A stretch of DNA of 64,000 nt, from the NCBI GenBank assembly GCA_002077065.1, contig NAJO01000002.1:1488001-1552000 (forward strand), read 5' to 3'. This document shows, piece after piece, positions 31,601 through 39,525 of the stretch; position 1 is the first letter of the stretch, and each line of letters starts with the position of its first letter. The stretch comes from Cryoendolithus antarcticus. Its lineage: Eukaryota; Ascomycota; Dothideomycetes; Cladosporiales; Cladosporiaceae. The translations under genes were made by a program, and so were the position numbers. Below the pieces are notes generated by a model. The model did no database searches, had not been told where the DNA came from, and saw nothing but the letters and a program-made list of their open reading frames with translations.

Positions 31601-32367
31601 TCAAGACAGCACACGATATCAACGACAAGACGTTCGCCTCGATGGGGCGATTGCAGACTGAGGTCACGCGGTTGAAGACTGAGCTGGCCGCGAAGACTTG
31701 CGAGTTTGAGCGTGCTGACAGGCTGCTGCTCAAGCAGGACAATGACGCCCAGAAGACCATCGGCGATCTCAGACTTGAAGTCACGCGTTTGGAAGCTCAG
31801 AGGTCGTTGGAAGATGAAGACGTCGGTGCTTATCAAGCCGAAATCCAATGTCTGCACCGAAACAACAATGAGCTTAGATTCGAGGTCGATGATCTCAAGG
31901 CTGAGATGGTCTCGAGAGAGCATCATGCCGCTACCGATATATCGCAGATTGCATCTCTGATACAGAAGAACAAGGACCTGACAGCTACGCACACTAAACG
32001 CACTGCCGAGCTGACCGCAGCGCACACCCAAGAAATCGACAAGCTGAACGCCACGCTCCAGGACTGGCACGCGAAGCTGCACACAGCCTGGAAGCGCGAA
32101 GCGGAGCTCAATAGGATTGTCGAGCGTGAGCACGGGCTGCGACAGGAGGCGCAGGAGACTATGTGGGCGTTGCAGCGGGTACTAAGTGCGAAGGAGAGGG
32201 ATGCGGCGGAGGTGCTGAGGGAGGAGGCTGATGGCGTTGAGTTGAACGGGGCGCAGGGTGAGGATCCCGATGTGAGTGATGTCATCTCGGAGGCGGAGTC
32301 AGGGAGTGAGTTCAGCGTTTTGAGTGCGCCGAGGGAGGATGCGGAGAGTGAGGAGGAGGATGCTTGA
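28615..32367 (+). CDS. Large membrane/coiled-coil protein with triplicated unknown unit
   Basis: The intronless 1250-residue protein matches nothing I know. It has four parts. (1) Residues 1-190: charged, helix-rich, no signal peptide. (2) Residues ~190-525: three copies of a ~65-residue unit spaced about 130 residues apart (starting near 193, 322 and 455). Each opens with S-I-[LC]-[AS]-Q, runs through an Ala-rich helix ending AAE[VA]AGLP in copies 2-3, then [LV]Y.F and a strand R[VF]V..[WQ]R...RI. (3) Residues ~545-750: at least two hydrophobic helices (near 553-575 and 723-746; a weaker one near 685), with basic residues between them. A partial fourth unit start (SANETMGLP) leads directly into the first. 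(4) Residues ~845-1210: long coiled coil, with an acidic tail. An organelle tether or membrane scaffold is conceivable, but the function is unknown. Confidence 0.8.
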   Translation: MDLDWPDIPGDHIEDISYQLAVLRNRKRENARTPAETLIDRAELRKILNRIFRTVLSPRTSSTDAAREEMENHQAKESHRRDAAYSSIIGRHPVMPAAAVNPGAETTHTAQPELPEDTPTILSEQDNEGASALAADVVTEQENDASPVQESKRYDAAVEMIRARLADRVAKTKVKHELERDRIFAEQERASILAQLYESQSDRDEPSPAAAKAASKLTSTIGANLYVFGEDSVNGGHRFVDTQRIVIGYEQEPEQDAEEAVVEAESQASTSAAHIPQDDEANGKMNAAAGAASQADFSAKERGVHRLSKYRRTTMSEKTASILSQVGLIEEEVKRLNDATSSAAEVAGLPVPPAAQHVYKFEKDADVIGGQRVVGWRNGQRIQLPLAPSTIENAVEATLRNKTLQASWAEKMIEHSDAMEAMTARMAAAVHRVSVPPGDWCPEGLGFTPDDDASICAQMKWIEKEQHRRDNFSISAAEAAGLPIPEFHQILYEFGANQTNSSHHVVAWRHNERIGTQAELAAQCVGPQTTQNVTTHATALLSANETMGLPAYAGLVAGLTMLAFVAFGVLNGLLNDLIKRRTKAKEAKRLVAQKVKVQSILRANKGQIATGKARFLLQATGRATPEIKAKEQLAATMAPAPEVSDRETVGMLVNELIGFDYVRATRLLARDLIARRDAQRMGASFCGLVFIGSGQMAVRYAKSGNMAADAMSTFWKLKDFVCHPLFIIISAALGLCFAGADLVAWLDNREKNRLATVEEAKTVLTALAVAEAKPDDPDYYTDCNESCCESDDETEDEDVVYGNEDAPRSDSNATLVDGNNPNADDEKSPASAPPCGHIHLIDSLQTEGDQQRSIATRYKAQIDTITRRHNDQLTVIREAKLLLDDFAKRHELCQKEVTSAKEDLQNARNEVERLKASLEGQVRVQRSLILQREWASDALTGAKKEVFHLTEDSKAQIESWKLQARTFHDKALKWQAEGVTLGKKIEDIKTMTENKLKTAHDINDKTFASMGRLQTEVTRLKTELAAKTCEFERADRLLLKQDNDAQKTIGDLRLEVTRLEAQRSLEDEDVGAYQAEIQCLHRNNNELRFEVDDLKAEMVSREHHAATDISQIASLIQKNKDLTATHTKRTAELTAAHTQEIDKLNATLQDWHAKLHTAWKREAELNRIVEREHGLRQEAQETMWALQRVLSAKERDAAEVLREEADGVELNGAQGEDPDVSDVISEAESGSEFSVLSAPREDAESEEEDA

Positions 32368-32765
32368 CATGTGAGCCGAGGAGCGTGGAGGTGATGAGGT
32401 GAGCGTTCCTCTCCTTCAATTCAGCGGCAGTAAGCTGACTTGTTCAGAAAGATTGTGCCTCGCCGCTGGATGTAGTGTGTAAGGTACTGTCGGTCACGGT
32501 GGACGGTACTGATTTGCCCAGTTATCTGCGAGAGAGATGAGAACTTTTGATAGCGTTGGAGCGAATTGGCAGACGGCTTTGGTCTAGCAATGTCCTCTTG
32601 AATAGGCCAAAAGGTAGATCCATAAAGTGTGCTACCTTCATGCCTTAGACCTATCGAGTGTCGCTCAGATCCCCTGTACCCTCTGCTCACTACGCCCAAC
32701 GCCTCGCTAATGTCATGTGATCCCATCGTCCTCAGTCCTCCAGTCCGAGAATCGTCTCTCGTATC
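32368..32765. other. Convergent 3' region, no gene seen
   Basis: About 400 bases between the coiled-coil gene and the convergent SWD2 gene. A 101-codon minus frame overlaps it without any domain. It is probably 3' untranslated sequence of both neighbours. Confidence 0.45.
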
Positions 32766-33857
32766 TCAATCCAGATCAGGTATCCATAACGTGACCTCCT
32801 TCTCCGCACTGACAATCAAATTGTATCTTGGATTGTACGCCACGACACCCAACGGCTTCTGCGATCCCAGCTCATGCTTCGGCGTCAGAACGTTCTTCAT
32901 GCCCTTATCCGCCATGTCCCACACCAACATTCCTGCTTGCGCTCCGTTCCCGCCAATCACATACCGCCCATCAGGCGAGAACGCTGCATCAGCCTGCGTG
33001 TAGCTCGGCGTACTACTCTCGGACGGAAGCAGCGGGTCTCCGGGCGCGGCATAAGGCGTCATCCGCGATACACTTGGTCGGTGGAGGAAGTGGACAAGCG
33101 ACCCCTCATAGGCGTCGAGCACATAATGGCCTGGTCCGTTCGTGGTAACAAGTAGATACTTGCCATTGTTGCTGAACTCCAGCCCTGTCCAGCCTTCGGC
33201 ATCTCGCTGGCCGTGTGAAGCTGCGAAGCGGTCTTCCAGCTCTGCGAGATCGAAGTTGGCGAAGGGCGGCTTGTCGTAGTTCTTCAGGTCGTAGAGGCAG
33301 ACTGTCTGGGAGATCGGTGAAGCAATCGCTATGACTGTTGCCGAAGGATCGTAAGCTGTCAAGTAGGCCGAAGTGAAGCTCAGCTGGCCTTGCGGGTTTG
33401 GCGATCGGCAGTCCCAGAGCTTCACTGTGTTGTCCAGAGATGCCGAAATGAATTGGTCATTACTTGGGCTAAGCGAGAGACTTGTCACGCGATCCTCGTG
33501 GCCTTTGAAATATCGAATGAAGCTGTTGTCGTGCATGCAGAGGTATCGAATGCCATGATCGACCTTTGTCGAAGCGTAGAGGATGTTGGAGGAGTTGTGA
33601 GTGAAGCGGGCCAAGGCATTGCCGTACTTCTGCGACTTCAGCTCTTTCGCGTGCGCACCGGCTCGAGTGTTGTACAGCTGAATCGTATCATCTGTTCGTG
33701 CACATATCGCGAACTCGCCAGAGTCGTCGAAGTCGATTGAGGTATATGAGGTGTATGGAGAGGGTGGCTTGAATTGTTTCGAGGGTACGAATGAGTGGAT
33801 CACATCGGAGACTTTGGTCATCGGCGAACGCTGGGTGGGAGCTGAGTCGATGTCCAT
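32766..33857 (-). CDS. SWD2: WD40 protein Swd2/WDR82 (COMPASS and CPF)
   Basis: The 363-residue intronless beta-propeller is the Swd2 subunit shared by the COMPASS histone H3K4 methyltransferase and the cleavage/polyadenylation machinery. The family start is clear: TKVSDVIHSFVPSKQF, then YTSIDFDDSGEFAICARTDDTIQLYN. Conserved blocks follow: KYGNALARFTHNSSNILYAST, IRYLCMHDNSFIRYFKGHEDRVTSLSLSP, FISASLDNTVKLWDCRSPNPQG, and GWTGLEFSNNGKYLLVTTN. An extra in-frame ATG at 34001 would add 48 residues of non-conserved sequence; I prefer the start at 33857 (MDIDSAPTQ), which is the usual fungal N-terminus as I recall it. Confidence 0.92.
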   Translation of the reverse strand: MDIDSAPTQRSPMTKVSDVIHSFVPSKQFKPPSPYTSYTSIDFDDSGEFAICARTDDTIQLYNTRAGAHAKELKSQKYGNALARFTHNSSNILYASTKVDHGIRYLCMHDNSFIRYFKGHEDRVTSLSLSPSNDQFISASLDNTVKLWDCRSPNPQGQLSFTSAYLTAYDPSATVIAIASPISQTVCLYDLKNYDKPPFANFDLAELEDRFAASHGQRDAEGWTGLEFSNNGKYLLVTTNGPGHYVLDAYEGSLVHFLHRPSVSRMTPYAAPGDPLLPSESSTPSYTQADAAFSPDGRYVIGGNGAQAGMLVWDMADKGMKNVLTPKHELGSQKPLGVVAYNPRYNLIVSAEKEVTLWIPDLD

Positions 33858-35957
33858 TCTGCTAAGGTTTACATCGCTGTACGGGCGGTTCGGAGGAATG
33901 ATGAAGTTGTAGATGGGTGTATGTACTTCGAGTAGAACTAATCGCAACGCATGTGCTTGCACATGCCTGTCCTGGTCGAGCTTGACCTCGGGCCGTTCCA
34001 TCGTTCAGCCTTTTGCAGACGACAACACCGCCAGCACTGGGAAGGGGTTAGAGTAGAAACACGGAGTCGATAGGGGGCCCATTCGTATACTACGTACTCC
34101 CGTCTCCCATGTACAGTTCGTACTACCGGCTTGTTCCAGGACTGCTCGCTGCATAGCGTCAAGGGCACTGCTGAAATCATACCCGACGTTGACAAAAGCC
34201 TTTGTCAGACGTGACTCGAAGAAGAGGACGAAGCAATTAACCCACCATCCACGTCGCCTGGAGACAGTCGACGAACGCAAGAAGTAGGAAGCGTTCCTGT
34301 GGCACATCAAGGCACATCTACCAGCTTTCCTGTGTTCTACACTCCTGCAAGGGTGGCGTGAGGGCTCGGAGCCGGCAACTTCCCTCCTCGTGACGGTAGA
34401 GGACGAAGCTACGCCTGGTGAGACCAGACCACCTGCCGATGACAATGGTACTCTTCTCGAGTAGTTCTCAGGAGGATGTCGTTCCAATGCGTCTCTAGAT
34501 CGACACCGGGGCGAATATCTTCTGCTGTCACGGACATGTCTCGGACTCGACTGGGTACCTGGACGTCTTCGCACGGAAAGAATTTGAGAGGTGAGAGACT
34601 GGAGCTGGTACGTTAGAACGTCTGCCCACGTGTGTTGTAGCGGTGCAATGGACTTTGTGAGCCCACACGGCCTACTGCATTCCACACTGCATCGCAAAAG
34701 GATCACGGCTTCCCTCAGATTAGAGAGGAGAATGCCAGGATGCACTTGGTAGCTGTTCGTCATTTGAGTAACGGAGCATATTTCCGGTTCGTCAGCACTT
34801 GAGTGCTTGTGACCACCGATGATGTAGCTGGGAGCTCAGCTTCGCAAGTCAGACCGCGTGATATGTTCTGGACACAACAGCGGTCACGCACTACTCCATG
34901 TGTGAACTGGGCTGTAGTATTTGCTGGAGACACTGGCATCAACTTGAAGGGTCGTCTCGAGAGTGTCGCAGACTCGTCAGGAGATGATTCGCCAGATGGC
35001 GTCTTGGGTAAGGTAAGCCGCGATATTCGTATCGTCACCAAGTTCCCATTGCTGTGATCATACTCCACATGGCAGGCTTCAGCAGGTCGAACTCGACATA
35101 CCGAGGAGCTCTTTGTTGATTTACCGTGTGAAGTCAAGGGTGAAGCTCCGGATTCGTCCATAGGTGCGAATGCTGTCTTTGTCTACGAGACCGGGTCGCC
35201 GCCAGATCAGCCTCTACCTACCTCGAATTCTATGTCGGCTTCACGGCTCCCCTCTATCGACTTGGCGGCCAGACCGCTGTCGATGTGGGACGGATGGGGA
35301 ACTAGTGCCTTGGGACGAGTGCCGAGATGCTTGAGCTGCAGGTCAGATGGATCCGTGCCGAGCACTCATGGCTGCTGGGCGCTGTCGCTATCGCTCTCGT
35401 CGAGTATCTGCCCGTCAGGCGTGGAAAACAGCGTGCGAAGCCTCTACAGAGCGAGTTCCTCGCGAGACTTATTCAGCATGGACTGCGATGCCGCCACATC
35501 CTCGGTCGAGCCTCGCGTCAATACAGGTCACGGCCACGTGAGGGAAGGTGAAGTTGTCCGCGGAAGGAAAGCAGGCTTTCCATCTGCTGCCCCACAGCAT
35601 CGGCGAAGCTGCCTTACCGAGTGTATCATTGTGAGTATCCCAGATCACTTGTCGGTAGATCCATACGTGACAGTCTCTGCGTTCGCCCTTCCGCGCCAAC
35701 GGCTGCACCCGCGATCGAAAAGAAGGACGTTGTTGGCTAAGAGATTACACTGCCCATCGCCACAGCTGTACCTACACGTCCGACTTCATCAAACATTCAG
35801 CTCCCACTAGCCCGCACTTCTACAAAGTTGATGCTTCTGCTCCCTACAGGCATTCGTCACACATACCGACCATCGTCAAGTCGCCCTCGCGCGCTCTCTA
35901 GCGCACAATACCATAATACGCGTGGCCTGCGCACACCACGATTTCCGTCCTCCGACA
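33858..35957. other. Ambiguous 2.1-kb region: possible 5' exons or decayed gene
   Basis: No gene can be called firmly. On the plus strand, open segments ending at 35012, at 35076-35630, and from 35850 onward join in phase through two intron-like gaps: 35013-35075 (GTAAGC to GGCAG) and 35631-35849 (GTGAGT to TACAG). The last segment runs into the gene starting at 35958, so these may be its 5' exons. However, the 35.2-35.6 kb segment is rich in Cys, Ser and Arg like out-of-frame sequence, and no ATG precedes the 34.8-kb segment before a stop. At 34475-34516 an aspartic-protease-like string VVPMRL-stop-IDTGANIF appears, broken by TAG. Minus-strand frames of 252 codons (34005-34763) and 133 codons (34760-35161) have no known domain. 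Confidence 0.4.
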
Positions 35958-38900
35958 ATGGATATGGGCACGCACACAGGTCATTCTCCCACATCGAGTC
36001 CTTCGACCTCGACAAGTCCGATGGCTAGCTTCGCACCGTCTCCGGTCGCGTCGTCACCAACTTTGTACTCACCACCCGTCGACTGTCAAGACTGTGACAA
36101 GGATGGTCCGTGTTACGATGGCTTCGTACCGCTACTCAAGCAACAAACTTCACCTCATCATCGATACGCAAAGGCGACTTCAGATCCAGAGGCCGCGCAG
36201 AGGCTCGCTAATCTGCAAGCCGAAGTCAACAGGCATCAACAAAACTTGGTGAACGCTATGGACAATCATGGCAACTTGTTCTATGAGCGCTACAGAACCA
36301 AGTGTAGCGGAGTGGACTTGTGCAAGAGCATGAAGCTGCTACAGTCCGAAACCACAATGGTCACACAATTTACTCACCTCGCTATACTGTTGTCGAGTGC
36401 ACAATGGGAGGTGAAGATCTTTGGGCCCGTTCACTTCCAACTACCATTCTTGAATCTGTACAGCGTTGCTGATGGCGCTGAACACAAGACGGCTATTCCT
36501 GTAAATGACAGACTGCCAGCAGTACTAAAGGAACGAACAAAACGTCCGCCAGTGGACTTCGCTCAGTCAGACCTTGAGCAAATACGTCTCGGCTGGCAGT
36601 CCGGCATACTGCCGAAAGAATTCAACGAGCATTGTGTCGGTCTCGAGGGCGATGACTACGGGAAGTTACGCCCTTACAACCAACAAGAGATGCACGACCG
36701 CAAGTCTATCGGTTACGCGGCCTTCGTACAGCTTCTCGAGAGGCAAATCGAGTATTATACGTCGCTTAATCTGTTTCTCTGGTCTATTCTACCACCGGAA
36801 CAAAGCATTGTACATCCAGTGCGGCCTAGCAATATGTGGTAAGTCTGCAGTCATTGCCCCGACACTGTACATCATTGTACGTGCGAAGAAGGCTTCACAA
36901 AAGGAGCTCACTGCTAGCAATCGATCTCTGGTGACCTGCATTTTATATCCTCTCTCACTTCTGCAGCGAGAGACTACCTTTCCGACTTGCAGTACCATCT
37001 TACGTACTTATATAGTAACTGACATGTTACCATAGGCGCAATCGGAAGGCCAGAGGCTTTCGCAACCATACCGTAGATGTACTGCCATTCTCCTTGATCG
37101 AGCAGTCATTCGGACCGCCGGGACCGCATGCACCCACCTTCACTGCATGGCATCAACGCCTTACGGAATCGAAAGTGCGCACTTTGCAATCCATGTCGGC
37201 AATCCAACAAGAGTCCTCATCGGCTCGATCGCGCATCGAAGATGTCTTGCCTGTTCTTCGTCAAGCGCGATCCGACTTCTCTGATTCGAGATGCTGGCAG
37301 ATCATGGCACAGATGATGTGGATGCCTGAGCAGGGGTGTCTGAGAGCATTGGACATTCCTCTGGACCTAGTGAGCTACCTCTCACAAGTGGTAGCAAACA
37401 ACGAACCTGAAGAGCCATTGCCTGTGGTCAGAGATCTTGTGGCACATCTACGACTCGTGATCGACGATGCCCTGATTGCCCTCTGCCGTGGACGTGACAG
37501 TGTTCTGGGTCAGTGTCTGTCGAGCATGTATGGCGACACGCTACTAAAAATCAACAACACGCTCCCGGCAGGCTACAACGACTGGGGAGAGCTGCTCAGA
37601 GGAGGTCTTAGGGCACTGGATCTACTGAAGCTTCTCCAATTTCTGACGCAGGGCGATGACCGTGATCTGGGATGGATGTCGCCGAAGCTTGCGATTACGA
37701 TCTGCGCGGAGATCCTGGGTAGAAAGCCGCAGTGTACGCTTCCCTTAGTGATTTCCGAAGTCTTGCACACTATAGCTGAGGTGTGTGCACTGTCATCCGA
37801 CCTCAATCTGTATGCGACGCGCATGATTGATGCAGAGCTCGAGAACGCATGCAGTGGCAAAGCCGCGATTAATGGGAGCCCGATTGACGCCGATGCAACA
37901 GACCTCGAACAATCACGAAAGCTAGTCGCGATCAAGGAATGGAATCCGGCCGACCTGCGCGCGTGTGGCGAATCGCTGAAGGCGTTCCACAGCGGCGATC
38001 AGTCCTTTAGTCTCACCCAAGATGCGACGGCTGAGCAGCTCGAGCAAGCCATGTCAACGTTGACATCTTTTTGCGCCTCGACGGTCGATGGAACTACTTG
38101 CACCGACGCTGCACGTCTAGTCTCCGAACAACATCCTATGGACTCATTCGCGGCGGTGTCTGAGGAGCCGTCACCGTCAGCCATCGTCACTGGCGAGGAT
38201 ACACCCATTTCATGTCATGGTGTGTTTAGCCAACCGAACCACGAGTCGTCGGTCACTGAGCATTCGAAATCCGACGACACTTCTACCGCTGCATCAGGTC
38301 TCACGTTCCATGTCGATGACGACGGCGAAATCCACGAGACCTCGCTTGATCTTTGTCGTGGGAAGGCAGAGATGAGTGATGATATCACTGGCCTAACATC
38401 TCTGCCGCTTCCTACAACCCCCTCGGAGCCTCTTCCTCGGCCACAGCGCCGTATGAAGACCCTCATCATCACGAATGGCACCAGATCATCCGCTACACGC
38501 ACTCCGACACCAACCCTAGACGATCAAGCCACTCCAGCAGCTGATGTGCAAGATGAGATCGACGAGTCATGGCTGACTGACAAGAAATCAAACCCGAGCA
38601 AAGCACCAAAAAGCTTTGCTCCCGACAAGGATAACGGAATCCCCGCAGTACTGTTTAGCACAGGTCGTAAGGATATCATCGTTCCAGTCAGCGCCCGAAG
38701 TCGTGCAATCCTGCTCCAAGTATTCGAAGCGGTCGGAAAGTTAGACTTTACAGACTTCGATCGTGCGCTACTGGATGCCGGATTGCACTACGGGTCCGGC
38801 CATCCTGACTCACATGTGACATACGTTCGAGATCCCACGGACGAGCTGCCTCGAGCAACGATAACCTTTGCGAGACCGCATGACGGCGAGGTAGGGAGAG

Positions 38901-38986
38901 TCATGATGACGGTATTGCGTAAGGGATTGTATGAGAGCTTTGGATGGACTGCAGAGAGTTTTGTCGACCGACGCAGCATCGCCTGA
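35958..38986 (+). CDS. Large unknown protein with HicA-like C-terminal domain
   Basis: The ATG at 35958 and a 197-nt intron (36839-37035, GTAAGT to CATAG, splitting a Trp codon) give 943 residues. The protein opens with a Ser/Thr/Pro-rich stretch and a Cys-rich knot (CQDCDKDGPCYDGF). A helical region follows, including QRLANLQAEVNRHQQNLVNAMDNHG and a C-SGVDLC pair, with further helices to about residue 570. A disordered acidic linker leads to a compact C-terminal domain near 830-943 (RAILLQVFEAVGKLDFTDFDRALLDAG, a beta strand, then ITFARPHDGEVGRVMMTVL). From memory this layout resembles the HicA-like, dsRBD-type fold found at the C-terminus of many uncharacterised fungal proteins; that is inference. 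Additional 5' exons are possible, since the frame is open back to an acceptor at 35849. Confidence 0.7.
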
Positions 38987-39525
38987 GTCCTCTTCCGTGA
39001 CGGTCTACAGCACTGTCTGTATCTCACTTCATGCCGCCTCGCTCGATGATGGACTACATCGGCCATTGATAGAGTAGTACGCAGTGTATTGAAGGATGCT
39101 GATGGAACTTGGTGGAGCGAGTGAGTACGCACAGATGATGACAGGCCGCTGATGAGTGGCGATGGAGTCACAGCTGGATCAAGAGGATGGTAGCGCGATG
39201 TGGGACAGATGACACGGCTCTTATGAAGTATGCCACTTCACAACAATCGGACGCAGAGGAACTTTGACTTGAGACTAGAATTGAATGAGGACTCGCTGTG
39301 AGACGACTGGGGTGTGCTCATCAACATCCTGTTCATTGACCGTCTAACGTTCGTTTCAATACAATATCGTCAGTCGTCCGTGGATCTCGATAATGCACAC
39401 TTCATACAGCGGGGGATCCAAGCCTGTCGTAAACTTTTCATCTGCTCTCGCGGCCACGGCTTGTTCTTCGGCAAGCCAATGGTCGTTATGAAGAACCCCG
39501 CCCGCTCGGCCGTTTTGATAACAGC
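38987..39525. other. Convergent 3' region, no gene seen
   Basis: About 540 bases between two convergent genes with short overlapping frames only. It should contain the 3' ends of both. Confidence 0.45.

Noticed and set aside
31261..32133. 290-codon minus-strand frame
   Set aside because: It is antisense to the coiled-coil region; Leu/Glu-rich heptads often give long open antisense frames.
34005..34763. 252-codon minus-strand frame
   Set aside because: Arg/Ser/Cys-rich composition without any motif; no transcript-like features.
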